A DNA stretch of 64,000 nt from Nitrosarchaeum sp. (GTDB lineage: Archaea > Thermoproteota > Nitrososphaeria > Nitrososphaerales > Nitrosopumilaceae), in NCBI GenBank assembly GCA_025699025.1, contig JAILWJ010000002.1:62001-126000 (forward strand), given 5' to 3'. Shown piece after piece: positions 43,568-51,914 of this stretch. The position numbers and the translations under genes were made by a program. How positions within the stretch are numbered: position 1 is the stretch's first letter; each line of letters opens with the position of its first letter. The notes below the pieces were generated by a model that did no database searches, had not been told where the DNA came from, and saw nothing but the letters and a program-made list of their open reading frames with translations.

Positions 43568-44209
43568 GTGAAACCAATAGATCTTACACTGTCTGTATCT
43601 CAATTAATACCAACTTTCCCAGATTCCCCAAAACCCCAATTTATTACATGGTCTACAATCAAAGAAGACGGATACAATTTAGAATTGTTATTTCTAAGTT
43701 CGCATACTGGCACACATCTAGATGCACCTTATCATTTTGTTAAACATGGCGCAAAAATTCATGAAATCTCTATAAGTAGATTCTTTGGAACTGCCATACT
43801 CATTAAAATTAAAAAAGGAAATAATGAAGCCATCACAAAAAACGATCTAATTTTGTTTGAAAAGAATCACGGAAAAATACCAATAAATTCATCTGTTGTA
43901 TTTTTTACGGGTTGGCAAAAAAATTTGAACAAAAATTTCTATTTTTATTCCAATCCCGGATTGTCCGAATCTGGAGCCAAATATCTTGCATCTAAAAAAC
44001 TCAATTTAGTAGGTATTGATTCTCCAAGTATTGATCTGGGAAGAGATAAAAAATTTATTGCACATAAAATTCTTGCAAAAAATAACGTATTAATCGTTGA
44101 GAATCTTTCTAATTTGAATAAAATAGCATCCATAAATTTTGATTTTGTTATTTTACCATTAAAGTTAAAGAATGCTACAGGTTCTCCTGTTCGAGCAATT
44201 GCAATCTAA
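43568..44209 (+). CDS. Metal-dependent cyclase/kynurenine formamidase-family hydrolase
   Basis: A 213-residue protein starting with GTG. The family metal motif HTGTHLDAPYHF is at about residues 49-60, with a further His in KHGAKIHE. SVVFFTGWQKN and GIDSPSIDLGR also fit the cyclase family (COG1878). Members hydrolyse formylkynurenine or isatin, or cyclise other acids. The substrate cannot be read, and no tryptophan catabolic genes are nearby. It converges on the radical SAM gene with a 4-bp overlap. Confidence 0.87.
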   Translation: MKPIDLTLSVSQLIPTFPDSPKPQFITWSTIKEDGYNLELLFLSSHTGTHLDAPYHFVKHGAKIHEISISRFFGTAILIKIKKGNNEAITKNDLILFEKNHGKIPINSSVVFFTGWQKNLNKNFYFYSNPGLSESGAKYLASKKLNLVGIDSPSIDLGRDKKFIAHKILAKNNVLIVENLSNLNKIASINFDFVILPLKLKNATGSPVRAIAI

Positions 44210-45273
44210 CTAGCAAAATGAAATCTATTTTTCTTATAATTTTTTGATAGCTTTCCAATTATTGGAATTTGATTGCCACATGAATTACATCTGTTTTGAT
44301 CATCCAAATACCATTCCTCAATGTCAAAACCAAATCTCTTTACTGCTATACTATTACACTCTGGACAGTATGTATTTTCCAAAGGATGTCCCGGTACATT
44401 GCCAATATATGCATACTTCAGTCCTACTTTCTTTGCAATCTCATGATGTTTTTCTAATGTTTTAACTGGTGTGGACTCAAACTCCATCATTTTATAATCT
44501 GGATGAAATCGCAAAAAATGAATAGGCATCTCTGGCCCAAATTGTTCATAAACAAATTTGCACAGCTTTTCTGCAAATTCCAAACTATCTCCTACTTGAG
44601 GGACAATTAAATCCGTAATTTCCACATGAATATTTGTTTTATCACGAATTTCAATTAATGTATCAAAAATTGGTTTAGGATCTGGAACTCCGATATACTT
44701 TCTTGTAAATTTCGGTTCGGCATTTCCTTTAAAATCAATAGTGATGGAATCTAAAAATTCTCCCATCATCTTGACAGATTCAGGCGTGTCATATCCATTA
44801 GAAACAAAAACATTGTATAGCTTTTTCCGGTGAGCAATAACTCCACAATCCCTTGCAAATTCGATGAAAATAGACGGTTCATTATACGTATAAGCAATCC
44901 CATCAGCTTCATTATTTATTGCAGTTTGAACCACATTCTCAGGAGTCATATCTACCCCCTCTATTTTTCTCCGTTGACTAATGTCATAATTTTGGCAATA
45001 TTTGCACAACCAATTACATCCTGTTGTAGCAATTGAAAAAACCTTAGAGCCAGGCTGGTAGTGTGTTACTGGTTTTTTCTCTATAGGATCAACATGTCCT
45101 GCTATTACTTTACCATACACAAAAAGATCTAATTTACCACTAACATTTCCACGAACTCCACATAATCCAATTTGCCCATCGTTCATTTCACAATATCTTG
45201 CGCATGCCGTACATCTTACCTTGTTTCCAGCAAGTTTTTCATACAACACTGCCTCTTTTCCCATCTTATTCAT
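44206..45273 (-). CDS. AmmeMemoRadiSam-system radical SAM enzyme
   Basis: About 355 residues. An N-terminal Cys motif (CTACARYCEMNDGQIGLCGVR) precedes the radical SAM cluster TGCNWLCKYCQNYDIS (CxxxCxxC). PflA-like features follow (AYTYNEPSIFIEFARD, TIDFKG, FLRFHPDYKM). A C-terminal zinc ribbon has CPEC and CNSCG. This is the radical SAM member of the AMMECR1-Memo-radical SAM trio, whose function is unknown. The other two members are not in this window. The frame opens at 45381, but ATG 45273 or 45264 fits the family and avoids the divergent phosphatase gene. Confidence 0.9.
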   Translation of the reverse strand: MNKMGKEAVLYEKLAGNKVRCTACARYCEMNDGQIGLCGVRGNVSGKLDLFVYGKVIAGHVDPIEKKPVTHYQPGSKVFSIATTGCNWLCKYCQNYDISQRRKIEGVDMTPENVVQTAINNEADGIAYTYNEPSIFIEFARDCGVIAHRKKLYNVFVSNGYDTPESVKMMGEFLDSITIDFKGNAEPKFTRKYIGVPDPKPIFDTLIEIRDKTNIHVEITDLIVPQVGDSLEFAEKLCKFVYEQFGPEMPIHFLRFHPDYKMMEFESTPVKTLEKHHEIAKKVGLKYAYIGNVPGHPLENTYCPECNSIAVKRFGFDIEEWYLDDQNRCNSCGNQIPIIGKLSKNYKKNRFHFAS

Positions 45274-45345
45274 AATACCACTTTGCGCATATAAAGTCAA
45301 ACCATTATTCGCAATCCTAAAAGTATAGAAAAAATTATGATTCTT

Positions 45346-45840
45346 ATGAGCAAACCAGGCAATCTCTGGAGAAAAGTTCACGGAAAAATTACTAAAAAAC
45401 CAACCAACTTTTCATGGTTAATTGAAGAAAAACTTGCAGGTTCTGGAATGCCTACTAGTTTTGATGAGTTAGAGTGGATTCTAAATCAAGGAGTCAAATC
45501 AATTGTCACAATGACAGAGAATGCATTACCGGAAAACTGGGTTAAAGAAATTGGTTACTTGCACGTACCTACTCCAGATTACACTGCACCAGAAGTGGAC
45601 AGAATTGATATGGTAGTTGATTTTATACAGAAAAAAATTTCCGAAAATCAGGCTGTAATGGTACATTGTGCTGCAGGAATGGGTAGAGCAGGTACGATCT
45701 TGGCATGTTACTTGGTAAAATATCAAAAATATTCTGCCCAGGATGCAATTAAAAAAGTTAGGAAAGAAAGACCTGGCTCTATTCAATCTGAAGTGCAAGA
45801 ATTAGCTATTAGTTATTATGAAAAACATTTGGAAAGCTGA
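45346..45840 (+). CDS. Dual-specificity protein phosphatase
   Basis: A phosphatase of about 164 residues. The catalytic P-loop VHCAAGMGRAGTILACYL (HCxxGxxR, about residue 109) is intact. The general-acid region is HVPTPDYTAPEVDRID. KVRKERPGSIQSEVQE after the P-loop is the usual DSP helix. It would act on phospho-Tyr/Ser/Thr or on phosphorylated small molecules. In-frame ATGs exist at 45337 and 45346. It is divergent from the radical SAM gene and its upstream region overlaps the unlikely longer start of that gene. Confidence 0.92.
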   Translation: MSKPGNLWRKVHGKITKKPTNFSWLIEEKLAGSGMPTSFDELEWILNQGVKSIVTMTENALPENWVKEIGYLHVPTPDYTAPEVDRIDMVVDFIQKKISENQAVMVHCAAGMGRAGTILACYLVKYQKYSAQDAIKKVRKERPGSIQSEVQELAISYYEKHLES

Positions 45841-45844
45841 AATA

Positions 45845-45991
45845 TCAAGAAAATTCTGAAACTAGCTTTCCGTCAACAATTTTAATCTTTAGTGTTTTAT
45901 TTTCTTGAAACACCAAAGTTATTCCACCATCGGAATTAGGATCTTCAACTTTTACAAGTTCTAACATTTTGATCTGATCAAATTTACTCAT
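45845..45991 (-). CDS. 48-residue protein, tandem paralogue B
   Basis: Begins MSKFDQIKMLELVKVEDPN, followed by SDGGITLVFQENKTLKIKIV and DGKLVSEFS; the stop codon is TGA at 45845. It is clearly related to the neighbouring protein at 46001-46153: shared features are M-[SA]-K-[FY]-D, L-V/E-x-V-E-[DE]-P, GGIT, a hydrophobic strand and VDGK. The pattern predicts four or five beta-strands. It starts 9 bp after its paralogue's stop codon, so both sit on one transcript. No function is recognised. Confidence 0.75.
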   Translation of the reverse strand: MSKFDQIKMLELVKVEDPNSDGGITLVFQENKTLKIKIVDGKLVSEFS

Positions 45992-46000
45992 TTTGTTCAC

Positions 46001-46153
46001 CTATTCCGGAATTGATACTGTTTCTATTTTTCCATCTACAGCCTTGACGAACAAAAACCTGTTATCTTTAAAGATAAAGGTAATCCCACCTTCTTTGTCA
46101 GGTTCTTCAACTTCTAGAACTGGCTGTCCTAATAGACCATCGTATTTTGCCAT
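46001..46153 (-). CDS. 50-residue protein, tandem paralogue A
   Basis: Begins MAKYDGLLGQPVLEVEEPDK, then EGGITFIFKDNRFLFVKAVD and GKIETVSIPE; the stop codon is TAG at 46001. It is the upstream member of a pair of tandem paralogues. About one third to one half of positions match the second copy, too diverged for a recent duplication. It resembles a minimal beta-sheet domain. It follows the 178-residue gene at 46184 by 30 bp on the same strand. Confidence 0.75.
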   Translation of the reverse strand: MAKYDGLLGQPVLEVEEPDKEGGITFIFKDNRFLFVKAVDGKIETVSIPE

Positions 46154-46183
46154 ATTGAATACTCGAAAAAGTTCCTTATATCC

Positions 46184-46720
46184 CTAATTGATTGTGATCT
46201 CAATCTCTTTGGAATTGTTCTTTATGTTTCCTGGTTCAGTGTAATCGTGTTTTTGCCAAGATGCAAATATCTCCGCACCAATTTTGTGTTTTCCCCTACC
46301 CAATTCTGTTGCCTTGCAGGTAATCTTCTCTCTAAAATCAAACAATTCCTGCCTTACCTCTTCTTCAGAAAGTCTAATGAATGGTTCAAAATTCTTTGCA
46401 ACCTGAACCCAAATTCTTCTATCTTTCATAGGATTGACAAGTTTTGGATTTCTTGTCCAAAAAATTGATGCCTTCCTGTACGTGTCTATAGTTTTTCCAA
46501 CCTCTTTCTTCCTAAAACCTCCTGATGAAAGTTTTATGCCGTATTTTAGCTTGAATGAAACGTCGTTATTGTTGTATGCTTTGGTCCAATTTGTCTCATT
46601 GAAGGCGTTTCTAAGGTCCCCCTCAATTGAAAAACTGGCAATAACCTCAATAGTATCGTCAATAGAGTATTCCTCCTTGTTTGTGGTCAATTCAATCCCA
46701 GAAATCTTACTTTCAACCAT
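46184..46720 (-). CDS. Predicted beta-sandwich protein, function unknown
   Basis: A 178-residue soluble protein with alternating strands and few helices. It begins VESKISGIELTTNKEEYSID and continues DTIEVIASFSIEGD, which looks like an immunoglobulin or arrestin-like sandwich. A helix EEEVRQELFDFREKI lies at about 120, and the C-terminal GRGKHKIGAEIFASW is strand-like. No signal peptide. The family is not recognised. It is divergent from rpoL and precedes the two tandem small paralogues. Confidence 0.72.
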   Translation of the reverse strand: MVESKISGIELTTNKEEYSIDDTIEVIASFSIEGDLRNAFNETNWTKAYNNNDVSFKLKYGIKLSSGGFRKKEVGKTIDTYRKASIFWTRNPKLVNPMKDRRIWVQVAKNFEPFIRLSEEEVRQELFDFREKITCKATELGRGKHKIGAEIFASWQKHDYTEPGNIKNNSKEIEITIN

Positions 46721-46767
46721 TCCTGCTCATATGATTTATATCCACAATAAGTGCTTTTTCCGATTAC

Positions 46768-47043
46768 ATGCACGCTCAAGTAATCAGTTCAGAGCCAAAA
46801 GAGATCAGCCTCTCAATCAAGGAAACAGACATTGGAATTCTATATATTATTCAACATGAACTGCTCAAAGAATCAAGTATTGACTTTGCTGGAGTCATAG
46901 TCAAACATCCACTCACTAATGAATGTTGGATGAAAATTAGTTCAAGCACAAAACCTCTTGCAGAAATCAAAAAAGCAACAGATTCTGCAATAAAAATGGC
47001 CGAAGAATTTAAACAATTATTTATTTCAAAAATTCAGGTATAG
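46768..47043 (+). CDS. rpoL: DNA-directed RNA polymerase subunit L (Rpo11)
   Basis: A 91-residue Rpb11-like subunit that pairs with Rpo3 in polymerase assembly. Recognisable are LSIKETDIGILYIIQHELLK, VDFAG-type SSIDFAGVIVKHPLTNE and the C-terminal helix IKKATDSAIKMAEEFKQLF. Length is normal. The tfs gene starts 3 bp after its stop codon and pcn follows, forming a transcription/replication operon. Confidence 0.92.
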   Translation: MHAQVISSEPKEISLSIKETDIGILYIIQHELLKESSIDFAGVIVKHPLTNECWMKISSSTKPLAEIKKATDSAIKMAEEFKQLFISKIQV

Positions 47044-47045
47044 TA

Positions 47046-47360
47046 ATGAAATTTTGCCCCAAGTGTGAGGTCAAATTAAAAAAAAGTGATGCTGGCCTTC
47101 AATGCCCCAAGTGCAATTATGTTGAAGGAGAAGATAACAAACAGGTCAAACAAGCAGAGGTTGAAGAAATACATTCAGAATTCAATGTATTGGCAGAAAA
47201 TGAAGGAGAAGAGACACTGCCAACAATCAAAATAGAATGTGAAAAATGTGGACATGATGAAGCAGTATGGTGGATGTTACAAACCAGAAGTGCTGATGAA
47301 CCTACAACTCAATTTTATAGGTGTACTAAATGTAGATACACTTGGCGTAATTACGCATAA
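47046..47360 (+). CDS. tfs: Transcription cleavage factor S (TFS)
   Basis: A 104-residue TFIIS-like protein with two zinc ribbons. The N-terminal one is CPKCEVKL...CPKCNY. The C-terminal one is CEKCGHDEAVWWMLQTRSAD, then CTKCRYTWRNY. The acidic loop tip RSADEPTT carries the Asp-Glu pair that stimulates RNA cleavage by stalled polymerase. It lies between rpoL and pcn. Confidence 0.95.
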   Translation: MKFCPKCEVKLKKSDAGLQCPKCNYVEGEDNKQVKQAEVEEIHSEFNVLAENEGEETLPTIKIECEKCGHDEAVWWMLQTRSADEPTTQFYRCTKCRYTWRNYA

Positions 47361-47395
47361 CGTTTAACTGGAACAATAAGTTCAACATTATTAGT

Positions 47396-48142
47396 TTGAC
47401 TTTCGAAGCAAAAACAAGTGGTTCAGATGATCTTAAAGCCATCATTTCTGCAATTTCTACACTTGTGGAAGAAGCTACTTTTGTAGCAACAGCGGAAGGG
47501 ATTACATTTCGAGGAATGGATCCGTCTCATGTGGCATTGATTGATATTTCATGGCCAAATTCAGCATTTGAAAAATATGAATGTGATAGTGATATTAAAT
47601 TTGGAGTTCGCATTGATGAGTTCTCCAAACTAATCAAAAGAGCAGAAAAAAAAGATAGTATTGAAATCAGCATTTCTGATCAAAATATGTTACTAGTAAC
47701 TGTTGGGAAAAACAAAAAATACAAAATGCGATTAATTGAAAGTTCTGCAACTGACACTCCATTACCAAAGATCCCTTATGATTCAAAGATTACACTATCA
47801 TCTTCAAAATTTGACAAAATTTTAGGTGATGTGCAAGTGGTATCAGACTACTTGACTATGCACACTTATGATTCCAAAGCTGATTTTTCTGGAAAAGGAG
47901 ATTCTGGCGAAGTAATTATTGAATTGGAAAAGGACTCTGAAGAAATTCAAGAAATTACTTCTAAAGAAGATAGTATTGGTACCTATAGTCTTGAATATCT
48001 AAATCCTGTAGTCAAAGCCGTAGGAACTACTGCTGGTCACATAACGTGTGAATTTTCTAGTGCAAAACCCTTGAGAATAGAGTTTAAGGTAGCAAACATA
48101 GGCCGAATTCACTTTTATCTTGCCCCACGCGTGGAAAGTTAA
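47396..48142 (+). CDS. pcn: PCNA sliding clamp
   Basis: A 248-residue clamp starting with TTG. The N-terminal FEAKTSGSDDLKAIISAIST, MDPSHVALIDISWP, the interdomain region, and the C-terminal LRIEFKVANIGRIHFYLAPR are typical. It would form a homotrimer round DNA and hold PolD, ligase and nucleases. It lies 35 bp after tfs. No other PCNA is in the window. Confidence 0.96.
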   Translation: MTFEAKTSGSDDLKAIISAISTLVEEATFVATAEGITFRGMDPSHVALIDISWPNSAFEKYECDSDIKFGVRIDEFSKLIKRAEKKDSIEISISDQNMLLVTVGKNKKYKMRLIESSATDTPLPKIPYDSKITLSSSKFDKILGDVQVVSDYLTMHTYDSKADFSGKGDSGEVIIELEKDSEEIQEITSKEDSIGTYSLEYLNPVVKAVGTTAGHITCEFSSAKPLRIEFKVANIGRIHFYLAPRVES

Positions 48143-48177
48143 AGCATTTAAAGATTAACTAATTCAGGTATTTTGAA

Positions 48178-49581
48178 TTGAAACTAGTTTTAAAATATGG
48201 GGGAACATCAATCTCTTCTGCAAAAGATATACAATTAGTTGCAAATTATATTAATGCATTATCCAAGAAGAACAAACTGGTAGTTGTTTGTTCTGCAACA
48301 AGTGGAACAACAGATGATCTAATCGAAATCGCTGAATCAATCAAAAAAGAAAACAAAGGTAAAGCAGAACAGCTAGCATCAAAAATCATCAACAGACATA
48401 AACAAGTTGCAAAACAAACCATTAAGAAACCAGAATTAAGAAAAAACCTATTACAAAAATTAGATGAAGACTTTAAAGAATTTATTGCATTAATTGACGG
48501 AATGGTTTTGCTCGGCGAAGTAACTCCTAGATCAATGGATTATCTTAATTCATTTGGAGAGAGATTGTCAATTAAGCTGGTATCTTCTGCAATTCATGAT
48601 ACTGGCAAGAAATCATCCTCCTTAACTGGAAAAGATGTTGGAATAGTTACAGATTCAAACTTTGGTGAATCTAAACCTTTAATGGACACAACCAGACTGA
48701 GAGTCTCAAAAACCATCGATCTATTATTTTCAAAAAATACAATTCCGGTTATAGGTGGATTTACAGGAGCAGATCAACATGGTCATGTTACTACATTTGG
48801 ACGAGGTGGATCTGATTATACTGCCACTATAATCGGTTCGTGTATTAAGGCAGATGAAATTTGGTTGATGAGTGATGTAGACGGTTTAATGACTGCAGAT
48901 CCAAAAGTTGTAAAAAATTCCAAATTGCTCAAGGAGGTATCTTACATCGAAGCAATTGAAATGGCCTTGTTTGGAGCAAAACAGATTCATCCGCGTACTT
49001 TTGAACCACTAATTTCCAAAAAAATTCCTATGAGAATTAGAAATTCATTTAACACAAAAAATGAGGGGACATTGGTCACGGCATCTCCTTCAGATTCAGT
49101 AAAGAACACTGTAAAATGTGTAAGTAGTATTCGTCATAATGGATTAATCGATATACGTGGGGGAAGTATGGTTGGTACGCCTGGTACTGCTGCAAAAATT
49201 TTTGCAACATTAGCCAAAGCAGGAATTAATGTCATGATGATCTCACAAAATCCATCCGAATCCAGCATTACTATAGTTGTGAAAAATACAGATCTAGATA
49301 AAGCAGTTAATGCATTAGAAATGGAATTACTTGGTAAAATTATCAAAAAACTTGAGGTAACAACAGATGTTACTATAATTGCGTTAATTGGTTCCGGAAT
49401 GAGAGGCACAGTAGGTGTTGCCTCTAAAGTATTTGGAGCTATTGAGAAAAATAAAATTAATGTGGCAATGATTACTCAAGGTTCATCAGAACTGAATCTA
49501 GCATTTGTTGTAAAAAACTCAGACTCAAACACTGCAGTCAAAGCAATACACGATGCATTTAAACTAGATAAAATTAATTAG
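48178..49581 (+). CDS. lysC: Aspartate kinase
   Basis: A 467-residue enzyme that phosphorylates aspartate, the first step to lysine, threonine and methionine. Start is TTG. The KYGGTSIS motif is at residues 5-12. FTGADQHGHVTTFGRGGSDY carries the substrate and ATP residues, then WLMSDVDGLMTADPK. Two C-terminal ACT domains (GTPGTAAKIFATLAKAGINV and GTVGVASKVFGAIEKNKINV) allow feedback control by an amino acid. It follows pcn in the same direction, 35 bp apart. Confidence 0.96.
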   Translation: MKLVLKYGGTSISSAKDIQLVANYINALSKKNKLVVVCSATSGTTDDLIEIAESIKKENKGKAEQLASKIINRHKQVAKQTIKKPELRKNLLQKLDEDFKEFIALIDGMVLLGEVTPRSMDYLNSFGERLSIKLVSSAIHDTGKKSSSLTGKDVGIVTDSNFGESKPLMDTTRLRVSKTIDLLFSKNTIPVIGGFTGADQHGHVTTFGRGGSDYTATIIGSCIKADEIWLMSDVDGLMTADPKVVKNSKLLKEVSYIEAIEMALFGAKQIHPRTFEPLISKKIPMRIRNSFNTKNEGTLVTASPSDSVKNTVKCVSSIRHNGLIDIRGGSMVGTPGTAAKIFATLAKAGINVMMISQNPSESSITIVVKNTDLDKAVNALEMELLGKIIKKLEVTTDVTIIALIGSGMRGTVGVASKVFGAIEKNKINVAMITQGSSELNLAFVVKNSDSNTAVKAIHDAFKLDKIN

Positions 49582-49619
49582 CCAAAATCATTTAAGGGAT
49601 CAAAAAACAATCATCCTCA

Positions 49620-51077
49620 TTGAATAAAATAATAGTTCTTCTTACAATTGGAATTGCTTTAATTAGTATCATGACTTTATCTGCCATATCAAATCAATTT
49701 GTAGATGCTGGTTCTACAAAAAAAATACACTTTACTCAAACAATTACGTCCGCGCAAGATCCTGGTATTGGACATGAAAGCCATCAGTTAGCTCTTGTTC
49801 TTTCTCCTAACCAAGGCACTCTTTATGACGGATCAATGACTTTTTCAGCAAGTGAGCCTGTTCAAATTGTTGTTTTGCATGAGATTAATGAAACTGATGC
49901 TAAAGGTCAACCCACATGGAGTGTTGATGGAAAAACAATTTATGGTTTATCTTTAATAGATCTACAAAAAAAATCAGATTCTTTTGAATTTACTGGGGCT
50001 GCTCTTGCTTTACATTCCCCAAACTCCAAAGAATTTACTGCAACCGTAAGTGTTGACGGATGGATTAGAGGGCAACCACCAGAAGTAATTATGCAAAAAA
50101 TTGAATCAAAGAAAACAGAACCGTCATTATTATTATCTAGAGCTAATGTCCCAGCCACTATACCAATGCATAAAGGACTATACAATGGAGAATCAATTTA
50201 TTATATTCTTACAGATTCAAGTGATAAAGAATACGGCCAAAAACTTTCAGAAAAACAAAGATGGAAAGTTGAAACTGCTTCTTCATTATCGAATATTCCT
50301 GAAAATGCATTACAGAAAATTTTTGTTTTTACTAACGGTGTTCAAGGGGATGGAATATATGGATTCCAAGAAGAAATATTTTCAAGTACTCCTTCACAAG
50401 AAGCTGAATATTCTGCACTCAATTTAGTTGTTGAAGTAACTTGGAAAAAAGGACAGAACATGACTCTTTTAGAATCAATAGATGATGTAATTAATGCACA
50501 TAAAGGCGGAAGAGTTGAATTTAATGAAACTGGAATTGTACTAAATACTCCACAGATTATCTGGCCTGATGGACAAATGCAAATCAGAGATAATAACGAA
50601 ATTACAGATGAATTGCCCTATGGCGGTGGTCAAATAACTGAAATTAACAAAGATGAGATGACTGTAACATTTGTGGCCCATCGTGGATGGGGCCCTGATG
50701 GAAGAACAACATATTGTATTGTCACAGATGCAACTCCTTCAGCCCCGGCTGAAACAATGGGGGTTATCCATTCTACAACGTCTTCAATTCTCTTATCTAA
50801 CGCTGCTGATCTGTTCCAATTCCAAAATGGAGTCAAAGGTTCTGGACTACTAGGTTTCCAACCTGGAATTGCATCAACTACACCTGATAATGAAAACTAT
50901 ACTCCTATGTGGAAAATCTATGTTGTTGAATGGAATGATCCTGAATCAGCAAAAATTTTAGAATCAACAAATGATATTGATTCATTCAAAAAAGATGACA
51001 AGATTACAGTTAGTATAGCGCGCCCCATGAATAGTGAGTATATAGTTAATTGTCCTTTAATTGATCCATTTCAATGA
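49620..51077 (+). CDS. Secreted two-domain protein (DUF7482-like repeats), function unknown
   Basis: A 485-residue exported protein starting with TTG. A signal peptide (IIVLLTIGIALISIMTLSA) ends near residue 24. Two similar halves can be aligned: FVFTNGVQGDGIYGFQEEIF...LVVEVTWKKG...LLESIDDVINAHKGGRVEF and FQFQNGVKGSGLLGFQPGIA...IYVVEWNDP...ILESTNDIDSFKKDDKITV. Each half is a beta-rich domain of about 150 residues. There is no C-terminal anchor. I associate it with a domain of unknown function common in ammonia-oxidising archaea, but not with an activity. Confidence 0.78.
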   Translation: MNKIIVLLTIGIALISIMTLSAISNQFVDAGSTKKIHFTQTITSAQDPGIGHESHQLALVLSPNQGTLYDGSMTFSASEPVQIVVLHEINETDAKGQPTWSVDGKTIYGLSLIDLQKKSDSFEFTGAALALHSPNSKEFTATVSVDGWIRGQPPEVIMQKIESKKTEPSLLLSRANVPATIPMHKGLYNGESIYYILTDSSDKEYGQKLSEKQRWKVETASSLSNIPENALQKIFVFTNGVQGDGIYGFQEEIFSSTPSQEAEYSALNLVVEVTWKKGQNMTLLESIDDVINAHKGGRVEFNETGIVLNTPQIIWPDGQMQIRDNNEITDELPYGGGQITEINKDEMTVTFVAHRGWGPDGRTTYCIVTDATPSAPAETMGVIHSTTSSILLSNAADLFQFQNGVKGSGLLGFQPGIASTTPDNENYTPMWKIYVVEWNDPESAKILESTNDIDSFKKDDKITVSIARPMNSEYIVNCPLIDPFQ

Positions 51078-51119
51078 TCACTAAAGGGATAAATTGCTTA
51101 AAATAAGATTTATTTTAAA

Positions 51120-51914
51120 ATGACTGGCAAACTGTACATTGTAGGCGTCGGCCCTGGACATCATGATCATATGACGTTTAGAGCTAAACAAGTAATTGCA
51201 GAAAGTGATACAATTGTAGGTTATGAAACATATGTTAATTTGGTTCAAGATCTAATCGAAGGGAAAACAGTCTATCGTTATGCCATGACACAAGAAGTTG
51301 AACGTGCCCATCAATGCATTGATTTAGCAAAATCTGGAAAAATAGTATCTCTTGTCTCCAGCGGAGATCCTGGAATCTATGGCATGGCTGGGTTAATTTA
51401 TGAGACACTTGCAGAAAGAGGCTGGGATCCGCAAGATGGGCTTAAAGTAGAAATTATTCCTGGAGTATCTGCTTTGAATTCGTGTGCATCAATAATTGGT
51501 TCTCCACTAATGACTGATTTTGCAGTTGTTAGCATGAGTGATCTTCTTGTACCTTGGGAAGTTATTGAAAAAAGAGTAGAATCGGCAGCACAAGGAGATT
51601 TTGTCATTGTAATATACAATCCAGCTAGTAAGAAAAGAATCCATCAACTTCAAGATACAAGAAAAATTCTTTTAAAATACAGAAAACCATCAACACCTGT
51701 TGCAATAATCAAAGGAGCTTTTAGAGATTCCCAATCTGTAGTTCTAACAAATTTGGAAGATCTTCCAAACCATGCTGATCAGTTGGGGATGATTAGTACT
51801 GTTATCATTGGAAACTCTTCCACTTATACTTACAAAGATCTGATGATTAACCCTAGAGGATACAAATCTAAATACAACCTAGAAGAGCAAACTAATCCCA
51901 ATCTCAGAGTTTAA
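51120..51914 (+). CDS. cobJ: Precorrin-3B/cobalt-factor III C17-methyltransferase
   Basis: A 264-residue tetrapyrrole methylase. It has the N-terminal VGVGPGHHDHMTFRAKQVI, the SAM-binding SSGDPGIYGMAGLI (about 81-94), EIIPGVSALNSCASIIGSPL, and a C-terminal STVIIGNSSTYTY segment. It catalyses ring contraction in cobalamin synthesis. No other corrin-ring genes are beside it here, but a BluB-like gene for the lower ligand lies 11 kb away. It converges on tyrS with a 4-bp overlap. Confidence 0.93.
   Translation: MTGKLYIVGVGPGHHDHMTFRAKQVIAESDTIVGYETYVNLVQDLIEGKTVYRYAMTQEVERAHQCIDLAKSGKIVSLVSSGDPGIYGMAGLIYETLAERGWDPQDGLKVEIIPGVSALNSCASIIGSPLMTDFAVVSMSDLLVPWEVIEKRVESAAQGDFVIVIYNPASKKRIHQLQDTRKILLKYRKPSTPVAIIKGAFRDSQSVVLTNLEDLPNHADQLGMISTVIIGNSSTYTYKDLMINPRGYKSKYNLEEQTNPNLRV

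Noticed and set aside
45274-45381. Upstream extension of the AmmeMemoRadiSam gene
   Set aside because: The first 36 residues do not match the family and run into the divergent phosphatase gene; ATG 45273 is better.
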